DNA of 64,000 bases from Algoriphagus sp. AGSA1 (GTDB lineage: Bacteria > Bacteroidota > Bacteroidia > Cytophagales > Cyclobacteriaceae), in assembly GCF_021390545.1 (NCBI RefSeq), contig NZ_JAJUWR010000026.1, positions 29,995-93,994 of the forward strand, in the 5' to 3' direction. The notes beneath the pieces were generated by a model. The model did not search any database. It worked only from the letters and a program-made list of their open reading frames with translations, and had not been told where the DNA came from. This document shows positions 47,688-55,233 of the stretch, one piece after another. Both the position numbers and the translations under genes were made by a program. Every line of letters starts with the position of its first letter. Position 1 is the stretch's first letter.

Positions 47688-49184
47688 ATGAAAATCACAA
47701 AAGATCTATATAAAGGTTCATTGGCACTTCTGACCGACTTTTACCAGCTTACTATGGCTTATGCCTATTGGAAGTCCGGAAAAGCGGAGCAAGAGGCAGT
47801 GTTCAATCTTTTCTTCAGAAAACATCCTTTTCAGGGAGGGTTTACCATTGCGGCTGGTTTGGATTATGTAGTAGATTACTGCAAAAACTTCCAGTTCTCA
47901 GAGGAAGATCTGAGTTACTTGGCTACCATGAAAGGCAAGGACGGAGAACTTCTCTTCGAAAAGGGTTTTTTGGATTACCTCCGTGATATGGAGTTTAGTT
48001 GTGATATAGATGCTGTGGAGGAAGGGACGGTAGTATTCCCCAACACGCCTCTGGTGAGGGTAAAAGGCCCGTTGATTCAGTGCCAATTGCTGGAGACACC
48101 TTTGCTGAACATTATAAACTTTCAAAGTCTGATCGCCACGAAGGCCGCCCGGATCGCTCTTGCGGCCAAGGGAGAGCCGATCCTTGAGTTTGGTCTGCGC
48201 CGTGCCCAAGGGATAGATGGAGGGCTTGCTGCATCTAGGGCTGCTTATATAGGCGGGAGTACCTCTACAAGCAATGTCATGGCCGGAAAACTCTTTGGAA
48301 TACCTGTTTCCGGTACACATGCCCACAGCTGGATTATGTCTTTTGAGACAGAGATCGAAGCCTTTGAAGCTTATGCGGATGCTTTTCCAGACCAATCTGT
48401 TTTTCTTGTAGATACCTATGATACCGTCAATGGAATCAAAAATGCCATTAAAATAGGTGAGGCTTTGCGTAGCAAAGGCAAGGAAATGATAGGCATAAGG
48501 ATAGATTCCGGTGACTTGGCCTATTTCAGTAATATTGCCAGGGAGATGCTGGACGACGCCGGATTCCCGGAGGCCAAGATAGTAGCTTCAAATGACCTGG
48601 ATGAACATATCATCACTTCCTTAAAAGGACAAGAGGCATCTATCAATGTGTGGGGAGTGGGAACCAAATTAGTGACCGCATTTGATCAGCCTGCACTGGG
48701 TGGGGTTTACAAGCTTTCTGCTATCCGCAATGAAAAGGGTGAATGGATTCCTAAGCTGAAACTTTCCCAACAGTCAATGAAGATCAATATTCCGGGGCTT
48801 CATACGATCAAGCGATATTTTTCAAAAGGCAAGGCTGTAGCGGATATGATCTATCTGGAAGATCAGGAGCTGAATCCGCAGGCAGCCTTGATCATTGACC
48901 CAAACGACCCCACCAGAAGGAAACGTATGATGCCTGCATATTATCAAGAGGAGATTTTGCTAAAACCCATCTTTAAAAAAGGAAAGCTAATCTATAAGTT
49001 ACCCACCATAGAAGAGATCAGAGATAGAGTGCAAACCCAGCTCAATAGTCTGGATAAAACACATAAAAGACTGGTGAATCCTCATTTGTACCCCATCGGA
49101 CTGGAGGAGAATCTACATAATCTAAGAATGGATTTAGTACTCAAATCAAAACCATCCCACAATGGCAATGAATCTGAAAAATAG
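47688..49184 (+). CDS. pncB: Nicotinate phosphoribosyltransferase
   Basis: A 498-residue enzyme that makes nicotinate mononucleotide from nicotinate, PRPP and ATP in NAD salvage. Visible are the N-terminal LLTDFYQLTMAYAYW block, SGTHAHSWIMSF with the phosphorylatable His211, GIRIDSGDLAYFS and IVASNDLDE. The C-terminal extension after residue ~400 is usual for the longer NAPRTase class. Its end overlaps the start of the nicotinamidase gene, so the two successive steps of the salvage pathway are translationally coupled. Confidence 0.95.
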   Translation: MKITKDLYKGSLALLTDFYQLTMAYAYWKSGKAEQEAVFNLFFRKHPFQGGFTIAAGLDYVVDYCKNFQFSEEDLSYLATMKGKDGELLFEKGFLDYLRDMEFSCDIDAVEEGTVVFPNTPLVRVKGPLIQCQLLETPLLNIINFQSLIATKAARIALAAKGEPILEFGLRRAQGIDGGLAASRAAYIGGSTSTSNVMAGKLFGIPVSGTHAHSWIMSFETEIEAFEAYADAFPDQSVFLVDTYDTVNGIKNAIKIGEALRSKGKEMIGIRIDSGDLAYFSNIAREMLDDAGFPEAKIVASNDLDEHIITSLKGQEASINVWGVGTKLVTAFDQPALGGVYKLSAIRNEKGEWIPKLKLSQQSMKINIPGLHTIKRYFSKGKAVADMIYLEDQELNPQAALIIDPNDPTRRKRMMPAYYQEEILLKPIFKKGKLIYKLPTIEEIRDRVQTQLNSLDKTHKRLVNPHLYPIGLEENLHNLRMDLVLKSKPSHNGNESEK

Positions 49185-49797
49185 TGTGCTCCTGATAGTG
49201 GATGTGCAAAATGACTTCCTGCCCGGTGGCGCTTTGGCAGTGGAGAAGGGTGACGAAGTCATACCTGTGATCAATGCTTTGCAGGAAAAGTTTGATTTTA
49301 TAGTCGCCACCCAGGATTTTCACCCGGCAGATCATGGAAGTTTTGCGGCCAATCATAAGGGGAAAAGCCCAGGAGAGGTAATTGAACTGGATGGATTGTC
49401 CCAGATTCTCTGGCCGGTACACTGCGTTCAGGGATCGGAAGGAGCAGAGTTTCATGAGGATTTGAATCCCATGAAATGGAAGGCTATATTTCAGAAAGGA
49501 AAGAACCCAGTTGTTGATTCGTATTCAGGATTTTTTGACAATGCGAGGAGGGAAGATACCGGACTTGGAGATTTTCTTCAACGCGAAGGAATCATGGATG
49601 TATATGTGACTGGCTTGGCCCAGGACTATTGCGTAAAGTTTACTGCGCAGGACGCTGTTAGTTTGGGATTCAAAACTTACTTGGTCACTGATGCTACCCG
49701 TGCGGTGAACCTTGGTCCTCAGGATGGTAAAAAAGCGCTGGATGAGATGGTAAGAGGAGGAGTAATACTAGTGGAAAGTACGGCTATAATAGAATAG
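49162..49797 (+). CDS. pncA: Nicotinamidase
   Basis: A 211-residue isochorismatase-fold hydrolase. Catalytic Asp14 (LIVDVQNDFLPGGAL), Lys112 and Cys157 (GLAQDYCVKF) match the family triad. Metal ligands are Asp52, His54 and His58 (ATQDFHPADH). It deamidates nicotinamide to nicotinate, the substrate of the PncB encoded just upstream (23 bp overlap). A second Met at codon 3 is an equally possible start. The thioesterase gene follows after 2 bp. Confidence 0.95.
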   Translation: MAMNLKNSVLLIVDVQNDFLPGGALAVEKGDEVIPVINALQEKFDFIVATQDFHPADHGSFAANHKGKSPGEVIELDGLSQILWPVHCVQGSEGAEFHEDLNPMKWKAIFQKGKNPVVDSYSGFFDNARREDTGLGDFLQREGIMDVYVTGLAQDYCVKFTAQDAVSLGFKTYLVTDATRAVNLGPQDGKKALDEMVRGGVILVESTAIIE

Positions 49798-49799
49798 AT

Positions 49800-50315
49800 A
49801 TGTTTGAATATAACCCGGATAAAAATTATCCGAAGGAAACAGAAAGCAGGGTGCTGATCAGATTTCAGGATTGCGACCCACTTAGGCATCTGAACAACGC
49901 TAAATACTTCGACTACTTCTTCAATGCGCGGGAAGATCAGGTTCCCAAGCTTTATGGAGTAGAAATGATGGATTTTATCAGAAAATACCAGGCAGCCTGG
50001 GTCATATACAACCACAATATATCTTATGTGAAGCCGGCAAATGTAGGGGAGTGGGTCCGTATCAAGAGCCGGATTGTATGGCACAATCACAATACGGTGC
50101 TGTTGGAGTATTACATGACAGATGATAATGAAAGCCAATTAAAAACGCTGCTATGGACTACTATGCGCTACGTCACGCTGGCGGAGGGTAAATCCACCGA
50201 TCATACCGGGGCCGTAAGCGAATTCCTGACGGCTACCTCCATGAACTTGGATATTTCAGCAATTGAGATTAAAGATAGAGTCAAGTCCCTGTCCCTTGAA
50301 CTGAAAAAAAAATGA
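49800..50315 (+). CDS. Acyl-CoA thioesterase, hotdog fold
   Basis: A 171-residue cytoplasmic hotdog protein of the 4-hydroxybenzoyl-CoA thioesterase-like group. Key features are the IRFQDCDPLRHLNNAKYFDYF segment (the acidic residue and the long helix) and WVIYNHNISYVKPA. It hydrolyses acyl-CoA esters; the acyl chain is unknown. It begins 2 bp after pncA and ends the operon, followed by a strong terminator. Confidence 0.87.
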   Translation: MFEYNPDKNYPKETESRVLIRFQDCDPLRHLNNAKYFDYFFNAREDQVPKLYGVEMMDFIRKYQAAWVIYNHNISYVKPANVGEWVRIKSRIVWHNHNTVLLEYYMTDDNESQLKTLLWTTMRYVTLAEGKSTDHTGAVSEFLTATSMNLDISAIEIKDRVKSLSLELKKK

Positions 50316-50360
50316 TTAATTAATGGCGTTTTTCAGCATGCCCTATGTATCTCAGCGAAC

Positions 50361-50396
50361 AAAACCTGTACAGAAGCGTACAGGTTTTATGTTTTT
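50361..50396 (+). terminator. Terminator of the pncB-pncA-thioesterase operon
   Basis: AAAACCTGTAC pairs perfectly with GTACAGGTTTT around AGAAGC, followed by ATGTTTTT. Confidence 0.85.
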
Positions 50397-50705
50397 AAAC
50401 TACTTGATATCAATGGGTTATAAATTATTGAAAAATTAATTTTCATTAATTTATCCAACCTGATGCAACCCGGTGTTTGTGGGAAAGTGGATGAAACTGT
50501 TCGGCGTCATTACAACTTTAAGTCAAACCGCACGGTTTCTTGACAACTTTTTGACCATCAGTGGATAAAATTCCAAATATAGTTTGGCGTGAATGTTAAC
50601 ATTTCCAAATGATGCTTGCCCTTTGAGAGGTGCATATTATCCTGACCGGGGCAGTTGGTACGTGCTTGGCAATTAGGGTAAGCACAACTCTAAACCAACA
50701 TCATT
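50397..50705. other. Intergenic region before the secreted protein gene
   Basis: About 310 bp without a gene. It should contain the promoter for 50706. I see no clear -7 box, repeat or RNA structure in it. Confidence 0.4.
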
Positions 50706-51290
50706 ATGAAAACTTTATTCACGTTCGCAGCAGCGGCACTTATGGCAACCGGCACTTTCGCAAATGAATTTGATGATTTAAAGGCAAATTCACGTGTAAA
50801 CACAACTTACAAAAAAATCTCTGTCCATCTTAATGAAGGAGTAGGTAAAGCAAAAATCTCCATCTATGACATGAACGGCAAGAAACTTCACCAGCGCAGG
50901 GTAAAAGCCAACGAGTCTGTACTGGTTCCTTATGACATGAATGCCCTGCCATGCGGGGAGTATGAAGTCAGAATTGCCACCGACGAAGAGGAGGTGACCT
51001 ATACAGTAGAAACAGTAGATAAAGAAGAGCCGATGCCGGCCGTACTTCCATTGATGGCTTATGGAAAGCAAATAGACAGAAACACCATAAACTTACTGGT
51101 TTTAGGATTGGAAGAACCTGGGGTGGAAGTCAAAATCAGAAAAGTAGCCGATAACAAACTGGTGCATCAGGAAACCGTGGATCAGCCAGAAGGTTTTAAA
51201 AAGAACTATAAACTAAATGGCGTGGGGCCTCAGGATGTTTATTTTGAAGTAACAGACATTAAAGGAAGAACCAAGCAAATTTATTTCTGA
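50706..51290 (+). CDS. Small secreted protein with two tandem beta-sandwich (T9SS-tail-like) units
   Basis: A 194-residue protein with a short signal peptide (ending near GTFAN). Residues ~36-100 (KISVHLNEGVGKAKISIYDM, then NALPCGEYEVRIATDEEEV) look like the beta-sandwich of type IX secretion sorting tails. Residues ~126-194 repeat the layout more loosely (TINLLVLGLEEPGVEVKIRK, VYFEVTDIKGR). There is no full-length catalytic domain in front, so this is not an ordinary cargo protein. It is flanked by terminators on both sides and forms its own transcript. Function unknown. Confidence 0.7.
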   Translation: MKTLFTFAAAALMATGTFANEFDDLKANSRVNTTYKKISVHLNEGVGKAKISIYDMNGKKLHQRRVKANESVLVPYDMNALPCGEYEVRIATDEEEVTYTVETVDKEEPMPAVLPLMAYGKQIDRNTINLLVLGLEEPGVEVKIRKVADNKLVHQETVDQPEGFKKNYKLNGVGPQDVYFEVTDIKGRTKQIYF

Positions 51291-51316
51291 ACTCTAAACC
51301 TATCTATTGCCTAAAG

Positions 51317-51344
51317 CCCTGAATCGAAAGATTTGGGGTTTTTT
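51317..51344 (+). terminator. Terminator of the small secreted protein gene
   Basis: CCCTGAATC pairs with GATTTGGGG (two wobbles) around a GAAA tetraloop, followed by six T. Confidence 0.85.
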
Positions 51345-51511
51345 AGTTACAATAGACCAAAGTGCCCAGAGAAGGATTACACTTTTAAAAAATGTAAATC
51401 GCTGAATGATAAGAACTGGATACATGGGGGGACTTGACTTTTTTCGAAATTTATAACTAAGAAAGAAATGGACATTTCGGTCGCGAGCTCGATACGGGCA
51501 GTAAAAATCCC

Positions 51512-51519
51512 TATTTTTG
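51512..51519 (+). promoter_or_regulatory. Bacteroidota -7 box (TATTTTTG) before the acyl-CoA dehydrogenase
   Basis: TATTTTTG fits TAnnTTTG and lies 29 bp before the ATG at 51549. I see no good -33 TTTG at the expected distance. Confidence 0.4.
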
Positions 51520-51548
51520 ATTGAATTAAACCCTTAAATGTAATTATC

Positions 51549-52706
51549 ATGTTTGGACTACCCCGGACTCTTTTCAACGAAGAACACGACCTTTTCAGAG
51601 TAAGTGTACGAGATTTTATTGCCAAGGAAATTACCCCATACAACTTGCAGTGGGAGAAAAACAAGATGGTGTCACGGGAAAGCTGGCTAAAACTTGGGAA
51701 AAATGGCTTTTTGGGGATCCAGGCACCAGAGCGGTTTGGGGGACTGAATATTCAGGATTTTCGCTACAATGCCATTTTTATAGAAGAGCTAGGCCTGAGC
51801 GGCTGTTCGGCACCCGCCATAGGATATCCACTTCACAGTGATATAGTGATGCCCTATATCTTGCATTATGGGACAGAAAATGCCTTGGAAAAATACATCC
51901 CGAAGATGATTGCCGGAGAATACATAGGAGCCGTGGCGATGACGGAACCCGGCGCGGGCAGTGATTTGCAGGGGATTAGGACAAGCGCCACTGACCAAGG
52001 GGATTACTACCTGGTCAATGGAAGCAAGACTTTCATTACAAATGGCTACCTCTCTGATGTGGTGGTGGTGGCTGTGAAAACAGATCCTCAAAAAGGGGCA
52101 AAGGGGATAAGCCTGCTACTGATGGATAACAGTATGAAGGGATACACCAAAGGGTTTCCGTTTGATAAAGTGGGCTTGCATGCCCAGGATACCTGTGAGT
52201 TGTTTTTTGAGGATGTGAAAGTCCCCAAAGAAAACCTGCTTGGCGCAGAGGGGGAAGGGTTCAAATACCTGATGACAGAGCTTGCCCAAGAGCGCTTGGT
52301 TGTTGCTCTGGCAGCGGTGGCACTGGGTGAGTATATGCTGCAGGAGACGATCCGGTACGTGAAGGAGCGAAGAGCTTTCAATCAGCCCTTGTCGGATTTT
52401 CAAAATACCCGGTTCAAATTAGCGGAGATGTGTGCGGCTTTGGAACAGGGGCGGATTTACTGTGACTATCTCGTGCAGCTTCATAACGACGGTAAGTTGG
52501 ACTCTTCCACGGCCTCAGCAGCCAAATACAATATGACCGAATTACAGTGTAAAGTAGCTGACGAATGCGTGCAACTGCATGGCGGGTACGGTTATATGTG
52601 GGATTACGGTGTGGCCAGGGCGTATGCGGATGCCAGAGTGCAGCGTATATATGCGGGGACCAATGAGATTATGAAGGAACTGATCGCAAGAAAAATCCTG
52701 AAATAG
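51549..52706 (+). CDS. Acyl-CoA dehydrogenase
   Basis: A 385-residue flavoenzyme for the first step of fatty-acid beta-oxidation. It has AMTEPGAGSDLQGI (FAD/substrate loop), FITNGYLSDVVVV, the central beta domain, and the C-terminal helical domain with QLHGGYGYMWDYGVAR and YAGTNEIMKELIAR. It lies 74 bp before an acyl-CoA ligase in the same direction. Together they activate and dehydrogenate fatty acids. Chain-length preference cannot be read. Confidence 0.93.
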   Translation: MFGLPRTLFNEEHDLFRVSVRDFIAKEITPYNLQWEKNKMVSRESWLKLGKNGFLGIQAPERFGGLNIQDFRYNAIFIEELGLSGCSAPAIGYPLHSDIVMPYILHYGTENALEKYIPKMIAGEYIGAVAMTEPGAGSDLQGIRTSATDQGDYYLVNGSKTFITNGYLSDVVVVAVKTDPQKGAKGISLLLMDNSMKGYTKGFPFDKVGLHAQDTCELFFEDVKVPKENLLGAEGEGFKYLMTELAQERLVVALAAVALGEYMLQETIRYVKERRAFNQPLSDFQNTRFKLAEMCAALEQGRIYCDYLVQLHNDGKLDSSTASAAKYNMTELQCKVADECVQLHGGYGYMWDYGVARAYADARVQRIYAGTNEIMKELIARKILK

Positions 52707-52780
52707 GAAAAAACCTTTTGACCTGAGCTAAGTTTTTGATTAATTCAATAAAAATAAACACACCCAACAATAACTTGTCT

Positions 52781-54463
52781 ATGAAGGATTTTCCATGGTT
52801 AAAGCACTATCCTGATTCTGTGCCTAAGGAAGTAGATTGTACAGCCTATTCCAGTGTCGCTGAGCTATTTGATGAAAGTGTGAGAAAATATGGCGATGCG
52901 GTTGCCTATGAATGCATGGGAAAAACCATGTCGTTTAATAAGCTCAATAGCCTAAGTGAGGATTTTGCCGCCTATCTGACACAGGTTTTACGATTGAAAA
53001 AAGGAACCCGTGTGGCAATTCAGATGCCTAATACCCTTCAATACCCTGTGGCGATGTTTGGGGCTCTGCGGGCAGGTATGATCGTGGTCAATACCAACCC
53101 TCTTTATACTTCCTCCGAGATGAAGCACCAGTTCAAGGATTCTGGGGCAGAGGTGATCGTTATCCTGGCCAACTTTGCTTACAACCTGGAGAAAATCCTA
53201 TCGGAGATTCCGGCAAAGCATATCATTATATCCGAATTGGGTGATTTGCTGGGAGGGCTTAAGGGATCTGTGGTCAATCTGGTAGTGAAGTATGTGAAGA
53301 AGATGGTTCCGGCATATTCGATTCCTAAAACAGTGTCCTTCAAATCTGCCCTATCCCAAGGAGCAAATTTTAAATTCAAACCTGTTGAGCTCACCTTAGA
53401 TGATACAGCTTTTCTCCAATATACCGGGGGCACTACAGGTGTATCCAAGGGCGCAGAACTGACTCACGGAAATATTGTGGCAAACATGCAGCAGATCTCC
53501 GCTTGGATGAAACCAAAACTGAAAGAGAGCGAGGAATTGGTCATCACGGCATTGCCCTTATACCATATTTTTGCTTTGACGGTAAACTGTCTGGCAATGT
53601 TGAAAATCGGGGCACATAACCTGCTTATTACTAACCCCCGGGATATGCCGGCCTTTTGCAAAGACCTGAACAAACACAAATTCACTGTATTTACAGGAGT
53701 CAATACCTTGTTCAATGGTTTACTAAACCAGGAATCATTTAGAAATCTGGATTTTAGTGGATTGAAAATCTCCGTAGGAGGGGGGATGGCGGTGCAAAAA
53801 GCTACCGCCGAAAGATGGATGGCGGTCACGGGCACCCCTTTGGCCGAAGGCTATGGTCTTACCGAAACCTCTCCTGTGGCCTCTTGCAACCCCATCGACG
53901 GAACGGAAAGAAACGGCACGATCGGAATACCACTTCCCAATACGGAGTTCAAAGTAATAGATGATGAAGGGAATACCCTGCCGACGGGAAAACGAGGTGA
54001 AATATGTATCAAAGGGCCTCAGGTGATGAAGGGCTATTGGAATAAACCAAAAGAAACGGCAGAAGTAATGCTTGGCGAATGGTTTAAAAGCGGGGATATA
54101 GGCGTAATGGACGATGACGGCTTCACCAAAATAGTGGATAGAAAGAAAGAGATGATTTTGGTTTCCGGCTTCAACGTTTACCCTAACGAAGTGGAGGATA
54201 TAATCGCATCTTATCCGGGAGTATTGGAAGTAGGGGTAATCGGTGTTCCGGATGAGCGCTCCACCGAGAGGGTAGTGGCTTATGTGGTGACTAAGGACAA
54301 AGCCATCACCCAAGAGCAGATCATAGCCCATTGTCACGAGTCACTTACCAATTACAAATGCCCTAAGGAAGTGCATTTCACCGATGAACTCCCAAAATCC
54401 AATGTAGGGAAGATCCTGAGGAGAAAGATCAAGGAAGCTCATTTGGAGAAGGTGAAAGCCTGA
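52781..54463 (+). CDS. fadD: Long-chain fatty acid-CoA ligase
   Basis: A 560-residue AMP-forming ligase. The ATG at 52781 (MKDFPWLKHYPDSVPKEV) is preferred; the frame is open 15 codons further with a TTG. The P-loop block is YTGGTTGVSKGAELTH. Then come ITALPLYHIFAL, YGLTETSPVASC, KSGDIGVMDDDGF, and the C-terminal domain with the LPKSNVGKILRRKIKE lysine block. It forms acyl-CoA from fatty acid, ATP and CoA for the dehydrogenase encoded upstream. It resembles FadD over its full length. Confidence 0.92.
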   Translation: MKDFPWLKHYPDSVPKEVDCTAYSSVAELFDESVRKYGDAVAYECMGKTMSFNKLNSLSEDFAAYLTQVLRLKKGTRVAIQMPNTLQYPVAMFGALRAGMIVVNTNPLYTSSEMKHQFKDSGAEVIVILANFAYNLEKILSEIPAKHIIISELGDLLGGLKGSVVNLVVKYVKKMVPAYSIPKTVSFKSALSQGANFKFKPVELTLDDTAFLQYTGGTTGVSKGAELTHGNIVANMQQISAWMKPKLKESEELVITALPLYHIFALTVNCLAMLKIGAHNLLITNPRDMPAFCKDLNKHKFTVFTGVNTLFNGLLNQESFRNLDFSGLKISVGGGMAVQKATAERWMAVTGTPLAEGYGLTETSPVASCNPIDGTERNGTIGIPLPNTEFKVIDDEGNTLPTGKRGEICIKGPQVMKGYWNKPKETAEVMLGEWFKSGDIGVMDDDGFTKIVDRKKEMILVSGFNVYPNEVEDIIASYPGVLEVGVIGVPDERSTERVVAYVVTKDKAITQEQIIAHCHESLTNYKCPKEVHFTDELPKSNVGKILRRKIKEAHLEKVKA

Positions 54464-54491
54464 CAAATGCTGTCAAAGCTGTGAAATTGAC

Positions 54492-54521
54492 AAAAAAATA
54501 CCCTGTACAGGGTATTTTTTT
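54492..54521 (+). terminator. Terminator after the acyl-CoA ligase
   Basis: A 13 bp stem AAAAAATACCCTG / CAGGGTATTTTTT with a TA loop and further T. Confidence 0.9.
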
Positions 54522-54631
54522 GTTTCCAGGGACTGGTATATTGCAAACAACTAGATAGTTACCTCCAGTTGGATCCGGGTAAGTGCAGAACCGGGTGTAC
54601 TGGAGAGCAATAAACGCAATCCCTCTGTGCA

Positions 54632-55129
54632 ATGAAGAAGCCAGCTACACTCGGTCCTTTGGGACGCAAAGACTTTTTGAAAACAATGGGGCTTGGCGGG
54701 ATATCACTGATCCTGCCCAGGATGGCGCCAAAGCCTGACTTGGTATCTGGGATTATATCCCAACCCGTCAAGATCTATGATAACTACCTGCGTGGTGTCC
54801 AGTATTACGAGTTGGGGAAATACCTAGACGAACTCAACGTAGGTGATGGAGTAAGTTTCGCAAGATTTCCCGAGCATGAGTATGACCGCTTTGCAGTGGG
54901 GGTGATTTGGCAGGGGCATTTTCTGGGATACTTGCCTGCATACGAAAATATTGTCCTGGCCAATCTGCTGGATGCCGGGGTCCGACTAAGCGGGATGGTT
55001 ACGGCTAAGCATTCACTTCAGGAAGTGGGAATAGGCGTATGGGCAGAGCTGATCACCTCAGGCTCCGGCAACGGTGCCAAACTCAGTGACACTGCCGCGG
55101 ATGAGGTGGGAGATTGGTATAGGAGGTAG
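54632..55129 (+). CDS. Stand-alone HIRAN-domain protein with Tat-like N-terminus
   Basis: A 165-residue protein. The N-terminal 30 residues, GRKDFLKTMGLGGISLILP, look like a Tat-type export signal in which one arginine is a lysine. The rest (about 44-150) resembles a HIRAN domain: VSFARFPEHEYDRFAVGVIW, HFLGYLPAYENIVLANLLD and VRLSGMV. HIRAN domains usually bind DNA ends in helicase-like repair proteins, so an isolated and possibly exported copy is unusual. It lies directly before the tracrRNA terminator and converges with it. A CRISPR role is not shown. Confidence 0.65.
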   Translation: MKKPATLGPLGRKDFLKTMGLGGISLILPRMAPKPDLVSGIISQPVKIYDNYLRGVQYYELGKYLDELNVGDGVSFARFPEHEYDRFAVGVIWQGHFLGYLPAYENIVLANLLDAGVRLSGMVTAKHSLQEVGIGVWAELITSGSGNGAKLSDTAADEVGDWYRR

Positions 55130-55136
55130 GGGGAAG

Positions 55137-55215
55137 AAAAAGCCCTACAGAAGTATGCAGGGCAAAGAATATCTTCGGCTTATAGCCTTGTTGTGAATTG
55201 TCTTTCAAGTGTAAA
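55137..55215 (-). ncRNA. tracrRNA of the type II-C system
   Basis: On the - strand this reads as an anti-repeat, then nexus, then terminator. The anti-repeat (55190-55208) can pair with the first 18 bases of the CRISPR repeat (GTTGTGAATTG and CTTTCAA) with one bulged base (55201). A small stem GGCT/AGCC (55177-55187) follows as the nexus. Then a stem GCCCT..TGCAGGGC type (55142-55163) and five T (55141-55137) end the RNA. The 5' end is not fixed; a TATATTTAC box just upstream could be its -7 element. It lies antisense within the cas9 leader. Confidence 0.88.
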
Positions 55216-55233
55216 TATATAAATATAATTAAT

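Noticed and set aside
54632..55129. HIRAN gene as a new cas gene
   Set aside because: It converges with the tracrRNA, has an export-like N-terminus and nothing in the sequence ties it to the CRISPR mechanism; kept only as a finding to check.
55198..55233. TTG start 12 codons before the cas9 ATG
   Set aside because: The extra residues fall in the tracrRNA anti-repeat and the family starts at the RuvC-I strand, so the ATG at 55234 is used.
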